This document shows positions 25,137 through 33,657 of a stretch of 64,000 nt of DNA, piece after piece. Positions within the stretch are counted from its first letter, which is position 1. Each line of letters begins with the position of its first letter. The notes under the pieces are model-generated. The model was not told the origin of the DNA. It did not search any database and saw only the letters and a program-made list of their open reading frames with translations. This stretch comes from Salinimicrobium soli. Lineage in GTDB: Bacteria > Bacteroidota > Bacteroidia > Flavobacteriales > Flavobacteriaceae. The translations under genes and the position numbers were made by a program. The DNA lies in the NCBI RefSeq assembly GCF_048323655.1, contig NZ_JBLUWW010000006.1, positions 1 through 64,000 of the forward strand, read 5' to 3'.

Positions 25137-25415
25137 ATGGCACGTTCATTAAAAAAAGGACCTTACGTTCACTATAAACTAGAGCAAAAAGTAGCTCAGA
25201 ACACAGAATCCGGAAAGAAAGCGGTTATCAAGACCTGGTCAAGGGCTTCAATGATCACTCCTGATTTTGTTGGGCAAACTATTGCTGTGCACAACGGACG
25301 TCAATTTGTTCCTGTGTACATTACTGAGAACATGGTAGGTCACAAATTAGGTGAATTTTCACCAACAAGATCTTTTAGGGGTCATGCTGGTGCTAAAAAT
25401 AAAGGTAAAAAATAA
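25137..25415 (+). CDS. rpsS: 30S ribosomal protein S19
   Basis: 92 residues. S19 forms the head of the small subunit with S13 and contacts tRNA at the A site. Signatures: ARSLKKGPYVHYKLEQKV, the RASMITPDFVGQTIAVHNGR segment and GHKLGEFSPTRSFRGHAG. Six bases after rplB. Confidence 0.98.
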   Translation: MARSLKKGPYVHYKLEQKVAQNTESGKKAVIKTWSRASMITPDFVGQTIAVHNGRQFVPVYITENMVGHKLGEFSPTRSFRGHAGAKNKGKK

Positions 25416-25423
25416 TTGAAGCT

Positions 25424-25831
25424 ATGGGAGTTCGTAAAAGAGAAAGAGCAGAGCAAACTAAAGAAGCTAAGAAGCAAATAGCTTTTGCCAAGTTGAATAA
25501 CTGCCCTACTTCGCCAAGAAAAATGCGTTTGGTAGCAGACCTTGTTCGCGGTGAAAAAGTAGAAAAAGCGCTTCAAATTTTGAAATTCAATTCTAAGGAT
25601 GCGTCTAAAAGCCTTGAGAAACTTTTATTGTCGGCTATTGCTAACTGGCAAACAAAGAACGAGGATGCTAGCATAGAAGATGCAGAGTTGTTTGTAAAAG
25701 AGATTCGTGTTGACGGAGGTAGTATGTTGAAAAGACTACGTCCTGCACCACAGGGTCGTGCACATAGAATTAGAAAACGTTCCAATCACGTTACATTGGT
25801 GCTTGGATCAAACAATAATACACAAAGCTAA
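25424..25831 (+). CDS. rplV: 50S ribosomal protein L22
   Basis: 135 residues, with a lysine/glutamate-rich N-terminal extension of about 20 residues (GVRKRERAEQTKEAKKQ) before the normal start of homology (AKLNNCPTSPRKMRLVADLV). L22 reaches into the exit tunnel at the macrolide constriction; the beta-hairpin MLKRLRPAPQGRAHRIRKRS is intact. The extension is common in this phylum. Confidence 0.97.
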   Translation: MGVRKRERAEQTKEAKKQIAFAKLNNCPTSPRKMRLVADLVRGEKVEKALQILKFNSKDASKSLEKLLLSAIANWQTKNEDASIEDAELFVKEIRVDGGSMLKRLRPAPQGRAHRIRKRSNHVTLVLGSNNNTQS

Positions 25832-25839
25832 GTAAGAGT

Positions 25840-26562
25840 ATGGGACAGAAAACAAATCCAATCGGGAATCGTCTTGGTATCATCAGAGGATGGGAATCTA
25901 ACTGGTACGGAGGAAATGACTACGGTGACAAGTTAGCCGAAGACGATAAGATTAGAAAATACATCCATGCTCGTCTTTCTAAAGCGAGTGTATCAAGAGT
26001 GATCATTGAGCGCACACTTAAACTTGTAACCGTTACTATCACCACTGCCCGTCCTGGTATCATTATCGGGAAAGGTGGACAGGAGGTAGACAAGTTGAAA
26101 GAAGAGCTTAAGAAGATCACTGACAAGGAAGTTCAAATTAACATCTTTGAGATTAAAAGGCCAGAACTTGATGCTCATTTAGTAGCATCCAGTGTTGCTA
26201 GACAAATTGAGAATCGTATCTCTTACCGTAGAGCAATCAAAATGGCTATTGCGGCTGCAATGAGAATGAACGCTGAAGGGATTAAGATCCAGATTTCAGG
26301 CCGTTTGAACGGTGCTGAGATGGCACGTTCAGAATCTTACAAGGATGGAAGAATTCCATTGTCAACATTTAGAGCCGACATCGATTATGCTTTAGTTGAA
26401 GCTCACACTACTTATGGTAGATTGGGTGTAAAAGTATGGATCATGAAAGGCGAGGTATACGGTAAAAGAGAGCTTTCTCCACTTGTTGGCATGGCCAAAA
26501 AACAAGGAGGAAAATCCGGAGCCGGACGAAGTGGTGCACCAAAATCACGTCGTAGAAAGTAA
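25840..26562 (+). CDS. rpsC: 30S ribosomal protein S3
   Basis: 240 residues. S3 forms part of the mRNA entry helicase. The type II KH domain carries its GxxG loop in PGIIIGKGGQEVDKL (about 74-88), and the C-terminal domain shows RLNGAEMARSESYKDGRIPL. The N-terminus GQKTNPIGNRLGIIRGWESN is characteristic. A basic tail ends the protein. Confidence 0.98.
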   Translation: MGQKTNPIGNRLGIIRGWESNWYGGNDYGDKLAEDDKIRKYIHARLSKASVSRVIIERTLKLVTVTITTARPGIIIGKGGQEVDKLKEELKKITDKEVQINIFEIKRPELDAHLVASSVARQIENRISYRRAIKMAIAAAMRMNAEGIKIQISGRLNGAEMARSESYKDGRIPLSTFRADIDYALVEAHTTYGRLGVKVWIMKGEVYGKRELSPLVGMAKKQGGKSGAGRSGAPKSRRRK

Positions 26563-26581
26563 TTTTTTAAAGTAAAGAAAA

Positions 26582-27001
26582 ATGTTACAGCCTAAAAGAA
26601 CAAAATATCGCAAAATGCAGAAGGGCCGTATGAAGGGAAATGCTCAAAGAGGGCATAGACTTTCGAACGGAACTTTTGGGATCAAGTCTTTAGACTCCAA
26701 TTTTGTGACTGCGAGACAAATAGAAGCTGCGCGTATTGCCGCTACCCGTTATATGAAAAGAGAAGGTTCCCTTTGGATCAAGATCTTTCCAGATAAACCT
26801 ATCACTAAGAAACCTCTGGAGGTACGTATGGGTAAAGGTAAGGGTGCCGTTGAATACTGGGCAGCAGTTGTGAAACCAGGAAGAATACTTTTTGAAATCG
26901 GAGGTGTGTCTTATGATGTTGCAAAAGAGGCGCTACGTCTTGCAGCTCAAAAGCTTCCTGTGAAAACTAAGTTCATTGTAGCTAGAGATTATCAAGCTTA
27001 A
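26582..27001 (+). CDS. rplP: 50S ribosomal protein L16
   Basis: 139 residues. L16 helps place the aminoacyl-tRNA in the A site of the large subunit. Signatures: MLQPKRTKYRKMQKGRMKGN and KPLEVRMGKGKGAVEYWAAV, the arginine (RMGKGKG) loop being the target of hydroxylation in E. coli. Located 19 nt after rpsC. Confidence 0.98.
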   Translation: MLQPKRTKYRKMQKGRMKGNAQRGHRLSNGTFGIKSLDSNFVTARQIEAARIAATRYMKREGSLWIKIFPDKPITKKPLEVRMGKGKGAVEYWAAVVKPGRILFEIGGVSYDVAKEALRLAAQKLPVKTKFIVARDYQA

Positions 27002-27012
27002 AAAGAGACGTT

Positions 27013-27204
27013 ATGAAACAATCAGAAGTAAGAGAATTGTCTGTAGCAGAATTACAGGAAGAACTTGGTAAGTCAAGAAAAGCATATTCCGATCTAAAAA
27101 TGGCTCACGCAGTATCGCCATTAGAGAACCCAATACAGTTGAGAGCTGTAAGACGATCTATAGCGAGGCTTGCTACAGAGTTAACTAAAAGAGAACAACA
27201 ATAA
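27013..27204 (+). CDS. rpmC: 50S ribosomal protein L29
   Basis: 63 residues, an antiparallel helical pair at the tunnel exit next to L23. Signatures: MKQSEVRELSVAELQEELGK and NPIQLRAVRRSIARLATEL. The spacing of 11 nt from rplP and the cluster order are the standard ones. Confidence 0.96.
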   Translation: MKQSEVRELSVAELQEELGKSRKAYSDLKMAHAVSPLENPIQLRAVRRSIARLATELTKREQQ

Positions 27205-27221
27205 GTGTTATTCTGCTGAAA

Positions 27222-27479
27222 ATGGAAAAAAGAAACTTAAGAAAAGAACGTATAGGTGTTGTTACCAGTAATAAGATGATGAAATCAATCGTGGTTTCTG
27301 AAACTAAAAAAGTAAAACACCCCATGTATGGAAAATTCGTTTTGAAAACGAAGAAATACGTGGCACACGACGAAACAAACGACTGCAACATTGGAGATAC
27401 TGTAAGGATCATGGAAACTCGTCCTTTAAGTAAATCTAAATGCTGGAGATTAGTAGAAATAATTGAAAGAGCGAAGTAA
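27222..27479 (+). CDS. rpsQ: 30S ribosomal protein S17
   Basis: 85 residues with an OB fold. It is an early binder of the 5' domain of 16S rRNA. Signatures: RKERIGVVTSNKMMKSIVV, KHPMYGKFVLKTKKYVAHDE and the closing GDTVRIMETRPLSKSKCWRL. Two bases before rplN. Confidence 0.97.
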   Translation: MEKRNLRKERIGVVTSNKMMKSIVVSETKKVKHPMYGKFVLKTKKYVAHDETNDCNIGDTVRIMETRPLSKSKCWRLVEIIERAK

Positions 27480-27481
27480 TT

Positions 27482-27850
27482 ATGGTACAACAAGAGTCTA
27501 GATTAAGAGTTGCAGACAATACCGGAGCTAAAGAAGTTTTAGTTATTCGTGTATTGGGCGGTACAAATAGAAGATACGCTTCTGTTGGAGACAAAATAGT
27601 TGTCAGTGTTAAAGAAGCTACACCTAATGGAAACGTAAAAAAAGGTGCAGTTTCAACAGCAGTTGTTGTTCGTACCAAAAAAGAAGTGCGCAGACCAGAC
27701 GGATCTTATATCCGTTTTGATGACAATGCGTGTGTTCTTCTTAACCCTACCGGGGAAATGAGAGGAACCCGTGTTTTTGGTCCTGTAGCACGTGAACTTC
27801 GTGATAAGCAGTTCATGAAGATTGTATCATTGGCACCTGAAGTGCTTTAA
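27482..27850 (+). CDS. rplN: 50S ribosomal protein L14
   Basis: 122 residues, a beta-barrel protein in the intersubunit bridge that also binds the silencing factor RsfS in other bacteria. Signatures: MVQQESRLRVADNTGAKEVL, VKEATPNGNVKKGAVSTAVV and FDDNACVLLNPTGEMRGTRV. Confidence 0.98.
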   Translation: MVQQESRLRVADNTGAKEVLVIRVLGGTNRRYASVGDKIVVSVKEATPNGNVKKGAVSTAVVVRTKKEVRRPDGSYIRFDDNACVLLNPTGEMRGTRVFGPVARELRDKQFMKIVSLAPEVL

Positions 27851-27862
27851 TACAGAATTAAA

Positions 27863-28174
27863 ATGAGAAAGCTTAAAATAAAAACAGGAGATACTGTTCG
27901 TGTTACTGCCGGAGATCATAAAGGTCAGGAAGGTAAAGTACAACAGATCTTCCTGGATAAGAACAAAGCAATCGTGGAAGGTGTAAACATGGTTTCCAAA
28001 CATGAGAAGCCAAGTGCAGCTAACCCACAGGGAGGAATCAAGAAGAAGGAGGCACCTGTTCATATCTCTAACCTGTCTTTGATAGACAAGAATGGTGAAA
28101 CTACCAGAGTTGGATACAGAACAGAGGATGGTAAGAAAGTAAGATTTTCCAAAAAATCCAATGAAGTAATTTAG
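27863..28174 (+). CDS. rplX: 50S ribosomal protein L24
   Basis: 103 residues with an N-terminal KOW motif (IKTGDTVRVTAGDHKGQEGK). L24 initiates large-subunit assembly. The middle segment VEGVNMVSKHEKPSAANPQG and the C-terminal TRVGYRTEDGKKVRFSKKS are as expected. Starts 12 nt after rplN and runs to within two bases of rplE. Confidence 0.97.
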   Translation: MRKLKIKTGDTVRVTAGDHKGQEGKVQQIFLDKNKAIVEGVNMVSKHEKPSAANPQGGIKKKEAPVHISNLSLIDKNGETTRVGYRTEDGKKVRFSKKSNEVI

Positions 28175-28176
28175 TT

Positions 28177-28728
28177 ATGGCATACGTACCAAGACTTAAA
28201 CAAGAGTATAAAGAGAGAGTAATCTCAGCTCTTACAGAAGAATTCAGCTACTCCAATGTTATGGAGGTTCCAAAACTACAGAAGATAGTTGTGAGCCGAG
28301 GTGTTGGAGCTGCTGTAGCAGATAAGAAACTTATTGATCATGCGGTAGATGAATTAACAGCTATCACCGGTCAAAAGGCGGTTGCGACCATTTCTAAAAA
28401 AGACGTTGCTTCTTTCAAACTTCGTAAAGGAATGCCAATTGGCGCTAAAGTTACTTTACGAGGAGAGAGAATGTATGAATTTTTAGATCGTTTGATCACA
28501 TCGGCACTACCACGTGTTCGTGATTTCAACGGGATCAAGGCTACTGGTTTTGATGGAAGAGGAAACTATAACCTGGGTGTTACAGAACAGATCATCTTCC
28601 CCGAGATCGATATTGACAAGGTGAACAGAATTAATGGTATGGACATTACTTTTGTTACTTCTGCCAATACCGATAAGGAAGCAAAATCATTGTTAACTGA
28701 ACTAGGATTACCCTTTAAAAAGAATTAA
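28177..28728 (+). CDS. rplE: 50S ribosomal protein L5
   Basis: 183 residues. L5 binds 5S rRNA and contacts S13 and the P-site tRNA. Signatures: YKERVISALTEEFSYSNVME, TGQKAVATISKKDVASFKLR and RVRDFNGIKATGFDGRGNYN with GVTEQIIFPEID. Length and order are normal. Confidence 0.98.
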   Translation: MAYVPRLKQEYKERVISALTEEFSYSNVMEVPKLQKIVVSRGVGAAVADKKLIDHAVDELTAITGQKAVATISKKDVASFKLRKGMPIGAKVTLRGERMYEFLDRLITSALPRVRDFNGIKATGFDGRGNYNLGVTEQIIFPEIDIDKVNRINGMDITFVTSANTDKEAKSLLTELGLPFKKN

Positions 28729-28730
28729 TT

Positions 28731-29000
28731 ATGGCTAAAGAATCAATGAAAGCCCGCGAGGTTAAGAGACAAAAATTGGTAGATAAGTACGCTGAAAAAC
28801 GCAAAGCTTTGAAAGAAGCTGGTGATTACGAAGCGCTTCAAAAACTGCCAAAAAACTCTTCTCCAGTTCGTTTGCACAATCGTTGTAAGCTAACCGGAAG
28901 ACCACGAGGGTACATGAGACAGTTTGGTATTTCCCGTGTTACTTTCAGGGAAATGGCAAACAATGGATTAATTCCCGGGGTAAAGAAAGCTAGTTGGTAG
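28731..29000 (+). CDS. rpsN: 30S ribosomal protein S14 (zinc-free form)
   Basis: 89 residues, the longer version without the CxxC...CxxC zinc finger: only one Cys is left in HNRCKLTGRPRGYMRQFG. It binds late near the decoding head of the small subunit. Followed by a 71-nt structured gap before rpsH, unlike the 2-20 nt spacing elsewhere. Confidence 0.98.
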   Translation: MAKESMKAREVKRQKLVDKYAEKRKALKEAGDYEALQKLPKNSSPVRLHNRCKLTGRPRGYMRQFGISRVTFREMANNGLIPGVKKASW

Positions 29001-29071
29001 AAATATAAATTGGAGGAAGGTTCGGCCTGATAATTGTCAGTAGCGAAAACCACTTCCGCAAATTGAAATAG
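29001..29071 (+). promoter_or_regulatory. Structured rpsN-rpsH gap, candidate autoregulatory RNA
   Basis: GGAAG-GTT pairs with AAC-CA-CTTCC (outer stem, about 29015-29056) enclosing CTGATAATTGTCAG (29028-29041), itself a six-pair hairpin including one GU. The gap precedes rpsH; S8 is the spc operon repressor in E. coli, which makes a binding-site role plausible but unproven. Confidence 0.45.
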
Positions 29072-29470
29072 ATGAATACAGATCCTATTGCAGATTATTT
29101 GACAAGAATTAGAAATGCAGTGGCAGCCAACCATAGAGTTGTGGAAATCCCTGCTTCTAATCTTAAGAAGGAAATCACTAAAATTTTATTCGACCAGGGA
29201 TATATCCTTAGTTACAAATTTGATGACTCAACCGCACAGGGAAGCATCAAGATCGCTCTTAAATACGATAAAGTAAGTAAAGAGCCTGTGATTAAGAAAA
29301 TTCAACGAATAAGTAAACCTGGTTTACGTAAGTATGCCGGTGCCAACGAATTACCACGTATCCTTAATGGATTGGGTATCGCGATTGTTTCTACTTCTCA
29401 CGGTGTTATGACCGGAAAGCAGGCACAACAAGAAAAAGTTGGTGGCGAGGTATTGTGCTACGTTTACTAA
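29072..29470 (+). CDS. rpsH: 30S ribosomal protein S8
   Basis: 132 residues. S8 is a primary binder of the central domain of 16S rRNA and the translational repressor of the spc operon in E. coli. Signatures: DPIADYLTRIRNAVAANHRV and the C-terminal IAIVSTSHGVMTGKQAQQEK with GGEVLCYVY. Preceded by the structured gap 29001-29071. Confidence 0.98.
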   Translation: MNTDPIADYLTRIRNAVAANHRVVEIPASNLKKEITKILFDQGYILSYKFDDSTAQGSIKIALKYDKVSKEPVIKKIQRISKPGLRKYAGANELPRILNGLGIAIVSTSHGVMTGKQAQQEKVGGEVLCYVY

Positions 29471-29489
29471 TATTTAAAGACGCAAAGAA

Positions 29490-30032
29490 ATGTCAAGAAT
29501 AGGTAAAAATCCAATCACAATTCCTGAAGGTGTTACAGTAGACCTGAAAGACGGAGTTGTTACGGTAAAAGGAAAATTAGGAGAACTCAAGCAGGAGATC
29601 CAGGATATCGATGTGAAAATCGAAGATGGGGTTATCACTTTTGAGCGCGCTTCAGATAAGAAAGATCTTAAAGCCAAGCACGGTCTATATCGTGCCTTGA
29701 TCAGTAACATGATCGAGGGTGTGGCTAACGGCTATACTAAAGAGCTGGAATTAGTGGGTGTTGGATATAGAGCTTCAAACCAGGGTCAAAAATTAGACCT
29801 TGCGGTTGGGTTCTCTCACAACATTATTATAGATTTGGCCCCGGAAGTCAAAGTAGAGACAATCTCTGATAAGGGTAAAAACCCTATCGTGAAATTGACT
29901 TCTTTTGATAAGCAATTGGTTGGCCAGGTAGCTGCGAAAATTCGTTCTTTCCGTGCACCAGAACCTTACAAAGGAAAAGGTATTAAGTTCAAAGGAGAGC
30001 AATTAAGAAGAAAAGCAGGTAAATCAGCTTAA
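29490..30032 (+). CDS. rplF: 50S ribosomal protein L6
   Basis: 180 residues, two tandem related domains. It lies near the sarcin-ricin loop and the factor-binding site. Signatures: MSRIGKNPITIPEGVTVDLK and ELVGVGYRASNQGQKLDLAV, ending with FRAPEPYKGKGIKFKGEQLR and a basic tail. Begins 19 nt after rpsH. Confidence 0.98.
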   Translation: MSRIGKNPITIPEGVTVDLKDGVVTVKGKLGELKQEIQDIDVKIEDGVITFERASDKKDLKAKHGLYRALISNMIEGVANGYTKELELVGVGYRASNQGQKLDLAVGFSHNIIIDLAPEVKVETISDKGKNPIVKLTSFDKQLVGQVAAKIRSFRAPEPYKGKGIKFKGEQLRRKAGKSA

Positions 30033-30043
30033 TAAGTTTAGAT

Positions 30044-30400
30044 ATGGCATTGTCAAAACAAGATAGAAGAAATAAGATAAAGAAGAGAATCCGTAAGGAT
30101 ATCGTCGGTACAGGAGAACGTCCAAGGATGTCAATTTTCCGTAGCAATAAAGAAATTTATGCTCAGATCGTGAATGACCAGGACGGAACTACTATTGTAG
30201 CCGCTTCTTCAAGAGACAAAGATGTTGCTTCACCAGAAGTTAGCAAAAAAGAACAGGCTGCTTTAGTTGGTAAAGCCATCGCCGAAAAAGCCTTAAAGGC
30301 AGGTATTGACACCATCTCTTTTGATAGGGGAGGTTACTTATACCACGGAAGAGTTAAATCATTAGCAGAAGGTGCTCGCGAAGGAGGACTTAAATTCTAG
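30044..30400 (+). CDS. rplR: 50S ribosomal protein L18
   Basis: 118 residues. L18 binds 5S rRNA with L5. Signatures: RRNKIKKRIRKDIVGTGERP, RMSIFRSNKEIYAQIVNDQ and SFDRGGYLYHGRVKSLAEGA at the C-terminus. Usual length and position. Confidence 0.98.
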   Translation: MALSKQDRRNKIKKRIRKDIVGTGERPRMSIFRSNKEIYAQIVNDQDGTTIVAASSRDKDVASPEVSKKEQAALVGKAIAEKALKAGIDTISFDRGGYLYHGRVKSLAEGAREGGLKF

Positions 30401-30405
30401 AAGAT

Positions 30406-30930
30406 ATGTATCAGGATTATAAAAACGTAGAACTTGTAAAACCGGGTGGTCTTGAATTGAAAGATCGTTTGGTGGGTGTACAACGTGTTACTAAAGTTAC
30501 AAAAGGTGGTAGAGCATTTGGTTTTTCTGCTATTGTAGTTGTAGGTGATGAAAATGGTGTTGTAGGCCACGGGTTAGGAAAATCTAAAGAGGTAGCAGAT
30601 GCTATTTCAAAAGCAGTAGAAGACGCCAAGAAAAACCTGGTTCGTATTCCTTTGAATAAGGGTACACTTCCGCATGAGCAAAAAGGGAAGTACGGTGGTG
30701 CGAGAGTTATGTTGTTACCTGCAGCTCCCGGTACGGGAGTAATTGCCGGTGGAGCGATTCGTGCGGTACTGGAATCTGTTGGAGTACATGATGTACTTTC
30801 AAAGAACCAGGGATCTTCAAACCCACACAACGTGGTGAAGGCTACTTTTGATGCACTGCTTCAATTGAGGAGTGCCGAGACTGTTGCAAAACAGAGAGGT
30901 ATTTCACTTGAAAAGGTTTTTAAAGGATAA
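30406..30930 (+). CDS. rpsE: 30S ribosomal protein S5
   Basis: 174 residues. S5 acts with S4 at the mRNA entry and in fidelity. The N-terminal double-stranded RNA-binding-like domain shows LKDRLVGVQRVTKVTKGGRA and FGFSAIVVVGDENGVVGHGL; the C-terminal half has GVIAGGAIRAVLESVGVHDV. Five bases after rplR. Confidence 0.98.
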   Translation: MYQDYKNVELVKPGGLELKDRLVGVQRVTKVTKGGRAFGFSAIVVVGDENGVVGHGLGKSKEVADAISKAVEDAKKNLVRIPLNKGTLPHEQKGKYGGARVMLLPAAPGTGVIAGGAIRAVLESVGVHDVLSKNQGSSNPHNVVKATFDALLQLRSAETVAKQRGISLEKVFKG

Positions 30931-30942
30931 TAACAAGGAAAG

Positions 30943-31125
30943 ATGGGAAAAATTAAAGTTACTCAGGTAAAAAGTGCTATTAAGCGCACTCAAAACCAAA
31001 AACGTACTTTGGAAGCACTGGGCCTAAAGAAAATTGGGCAGGTTGTGGAGCACGAGAATACGCCAAACATCCTTGGTATGGTAAATAAAGTAAAACACTT
31101 AGTTTCCGCTGAGGAAATCAAATAA
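30943..31125 (+). CDS. rpmD: 50S ribosomal protein L30
   Basis: 60 residues. A small globular large-subunit protein with signature KIKVTQVKSAIKRTQNQKRT and LKKIGQVVEHENTPNILGM. Normal position between rpsE and rplO. Confidence 0.96.
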   Translation: MGKIKVTQVKSAIKRTQNQKRTLEALGLKKIGQVVEHENTPNILGMVNKVKHLVSAEEIK

Positions 31126-31134
31126 TAAATTCAC

Positions 31135-31587
31135 ATGGATTTAAGTAACTTAAAACCTGCAAAAGGTTCAGTTCAAAGTAACAACAAACGTGTTGGTCGT
31201 GGTGAAGGATCAGGAAAAGGTGGAACAGCCACCCGTGGTCACAAAGGAGCCAAGTCACGTTCTGGTTACTCCAGGAAAATAGGATTTGAAGGAGGGCAAA
31301 TGCCACTTCAAAGACGTGTGCCTAAATTTGGATTCAACAACATTAACCGTAAAGAATACCAGGGGATTAACTTGGACACTCTTCAAACTTTAGTTGACGA
31401 GGGAAAAGTTAAAGATTCTGTTGATATGGGAGTGTTGGTTGAAAACGGTCTGGCACGCAAAAATGAAATGGTTAAGATATTAGGTAGAGGAGAATTAAAA
31501 GCTAAGTTGAAAATATCTGTTCATAAATTTACTGCCTCAGCAAAGCAAGCCATTGAGGCGGCTGGTGGTGAAGCTGTTACTTTATAA
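31135..31587 (+). CDS. rplO: 50S ribosomal protein L15
   Basis: 150 residues. The N-terminal half is a glycine-rich basic extension that threads into 23S rRNA (KRVGRGEGSGKGGTATRGHK) followed by GFEGGQMPLQRRVPKFGFNN; the C-terminal half is globular (KFTASAKQAIEAAGGEAVTL). Directly precedes secY by 10 nt, the usual arrangement. Confidence 0.98.
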   Translation: MDLSNLKPAKGSVQSNNKRVGRGEGSGKGGTATRGHKGAKSRSGYSRKIGFEGGQMPLQRRVPKFGFNNINRKEYQGINLDTLQTLVDEGKVKDSVDMGVLVENGLARKNEMVKILGRGELKAKLKISVHKFTASAKQAIEAAGGEAVTL

Positions 31588-31597
31588 TAGATAAGCA

Positions 31598-32935
31598 ATG
31601 AAATTCATCAATACAATAAAGAATATCTGGAAAATCGAGGAGCTAAAAAATAGAATTTTAGTGACCCTCGGTTTGTTGTTGGTGTATCGTTTTGGAGCGC
31701 AAGTTGTGCTTCCAGGTGTTGATGCAGCACAATTAGCAAATTTATCTTCTCAAACAGATGGAGGTCTTTTAGGTCTTCTTAATGCATTTACAGGAGGGGC
31801 ATTTTCTAACGCTTCTGTTTTTGCATTAGGTATCATGCCCTATATTTCTGCTTCTATTGTGGTACAGTTGATGGGAATCGCGGTTCCTTATCTTCAGAAA
31901 CTACAAAAAGAAGGAGAGAGTGGAAGAAGAAGGATCAATCAAATCACGAGATGGTTGACAATTGCTATTACGCTGGTGCAGGGGCCGGGTTATATCTATA
32001 ATCTCTTTGCAACACTCCCTTCAAGTGCCTTCTTGATTGAAAGTAATGTTACTTTTGTGGTATCATCTGTGATCATACTGGCTACGGGAACCATCTTCGC
32101 AATGTGGCTGGGTGAAAAGATAACTGATAAAGGTATCGGTAATGGTATTTCCTTATTGATTATGGTTGGTATCATTGCGACATTGCCTCAGGCTTTTATT
32201 CAGGAATTTGTATCCAGGGTAATTGAATCAAATGGTGGGGCCATCATGGTCCTTATTGAGTTAGTGATCTGGTTTGTGATCATCCTGGCAAGTGTTATGC
32301 TTGTTATGGCGGTGCGACAGATACCGGTTCAATATGCAAGAAGAACCGCTTCAGGCGGATATGAAAAGAATGTTTTTGGTTCAAGACAATATATTCCCCT
32401 TAAGCTAAATGCTTCCGGGGTAATGCCAATCATCTTTGCGCAGGCGATCATGTTCATTCCGGCTGCAGTTGCAGGGCTTTCACAGTCTGAAACTGCACAG
32501 GGAGTAACGGCTGCCTTCAGTGATATCTTTGGTTTCTGGTACAATCTGGTGTTTGCGTTGTTAATTATTATTTTTACGTACTTTTACACCGCGATTACGG
32601 TACCTACCAATAAGATGGCTGATGACCTTAAACGTAGTGGTGGATTTATTCCGGGGATACGTCCCGGATCTGAAACCGCTGAATTTTTAGATCGAATTAT
32701 GTCACAGATCACCCTTCCGGGTTCCATATTCCTTGCAATGATTGCAGTGTTCCCTGCAGTTATCGTTTCACTGCTTGGAGTACAACAGGGATGGGCGTTA
32801 TTTTTTGGAGGTACTTCGCTGTTAATCATGGTTGGAGTTGCAATAGATACCATGCAGCAGGTTAACTCATATTTGCTGAACAGGCATTATGATGGGTTGA
32901 TGAAAACCGGTAAAAACAGAAAAGCAGTAGCATAA
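31598..32935 (+). CDS. secY: Protein translocase channel subunit SecY
   Basis: 445 residues with ten hydrophobic membrane segments. SecY forms the protein-conducting channel of the inner membrane with SecE and SecG. Signatures: YRFGAQVVLPGVDAAQLANL near the N-terminus with the plug region after it, GIMPYISASIVVQLM in segment 2, and the cytoplasmic loop QIPVQYARRTASGGYEKN that contacts SecA and the ribosome. The stop codon overlaps the infA start by one base (TAATG). Confidence 0.98.
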   Translation: MKFINTIKNIWKIEELKNRILVTLGLLLVYRFGAQVVLPGVDAAQLANLSSQTDGGLLGLLNAFTGGAFSNASVFALGIMPYISASIVVQLMGIAVPYLQKLQKEGESGRRRINQITRWLTIAITLVQGPGYIYNLFATLPSSAFLIESNVTFVVSSVIILATGTIFAMWLGEKITDKGIGNGISLLIMVGIIATLPQAFIQEFVSRVIESNGGAIMVLIELVIWFVIILASVMLVMAVRQIPVQYARRTASGGYEKNVFGSRQYIPLKLNASGVMPIIFAQAIMFIPAAVAGLSQSETAQGVTAAFSDIFGFWYNLVFALLIIIFTYFYTAITVPTNKMADDLKRSGGFIPGIRPGSETAEFLDRIMSQITLPGSIFLAMIAVFPAVIVSLLGVQQGWALFFGGTSLLIMVGVAIDTMQQVNSYLLNRHYDGLMKTGKNRKAVA

Positions 32936-33150
32936 TGGCAAAACAACCGGCAATAGAACAAGACGGAACGATCATTGAAGCATTGTCTAATGCAATGTTC
33001 CGTGTGGAATTAGAGAATGGTCATGTTGTGACCGCACATATTTCAGGTAAAATGCGCATGCATTATATTAAGTTATTGCCTGGGGACAAAGTGAAATTAG
33101 AAATGAGTCCTTATGATTTATCAAAGGCTCGAATAACTTACAGATACTAA
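32935..33150 (+). CDS. infA: Translation initiation factor IF-1
   Basis: 71 residues, OB fold. IF-1 blocks the A site during initiation. Signatures: IEQDGTIIEALSNAMFRVEL, GHVVTAHISGKMRMHYIKLL and GDKVKLEMSPYDLSKARITY. Its position between secY and rpmJ is common in many bacterial lineages. Confidence 0.98.
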   Translation: MAKQPAIEQDGTIIEALSNAMFRVELENGHVVTAHISGKMRMHYIKLLPGDKVKLEMSPYDLSKARITYRY

Positions 33151-33155
33151 TAACT

Positions 33156-33272
33156 ATGAAAGTTAGAGCATCAATTAAAAAAAGAAGTGCCGAGTGCAAG
33201 ATTGTGCGTAGAAAAGGCAGACTGTACGTGATTAACAAAAAGAATCCAAAATTTAAACAAAGACAAGGGTAG
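33156..33272 (+). CDS. rpmJ: 50S ribosomal protein L36 (zinc-free form)
   Basis: A 38-residue gene, MKVRASIKKRSAECKIVRRK continuing to NKKNPKFKQRQG, five bases after infA. The zinc-binding form of L36 has three Cys and one His; here only the Cys in AECK remains and the His position in the NPKxKQRQG motif is Phe, so this is the C-minus type. L36 is the smallest protein of the large subunit and packs under L16. Confidence 0.96.
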   Translation: MKVRASIKKRSAECKIVRRKGRLYVINKKNPKFKQRQG

Positions 33273-33274
33273 TT

Positions 33275-33649
33275 ATGGCTAGAATTGCAGGTGTTGATAT
33301 ACCAAAACAAAAGCGAGGCGTTATAGCATTGACCTATATCTTCGGAATTGGAAAGAGCAGGGCTCAGGAGATCCTTAAAGAAGCCAACGTAGAAGAAGGG
33401 AAAAAAGTTTCTGATTGGGACGATGATGAAATCGGACGAATCCGTGAAGCTGTTGGTGGCTATAAGATCGAAGGTGAATTGCGTTCAGAAGTTCAATTGA
33501 GCATTAAGCGATTGATGGATATTGGAAGTTATAGAGGAATTCGTCACAGAGCGGGATTACCGTTAAGAGGACAAAGAACCAAGAATAACTCCAGAACCAG
33601 AAAAGGAAGAAGAAAAACAGTTGCCAACAAGAAGAAAGCAACTAAATAA
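33275..33649 (+). CDS. rpsM: 30S ribosomal protein S13
   Basis: 124 residues. S13 forms intersubunit bridges with L5. Signatures: ARIAGVDIPKQKRGVIALTY with IFGIGKSRAQEIL, and the basic C-terminus RTKNNSRTRKGRRKTVANKK. Begins two bases after rpmJ. Confidence 0.98.
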   Translation: MARIAGVDIPKQKRGVIALTYIFGIGKSRAQEILKEANVEEGKKVSDWDDDEIGRIREAVGGYKIEGELRSEVQLSIKRLMDIGSYRGIRHRAGLPLRGQRTKNNSRTRKGRRKTVANKKKATK

Positions 33650-33657
33650 TAAGTAGG

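Noticed and set aside
30417..30830. 137-codon minus-strand open frame opposite rpsE
   Set aside because: A shadow of the highly constrained S5 gene, Pro/Thr/Ser-rich with no recognisable domain.
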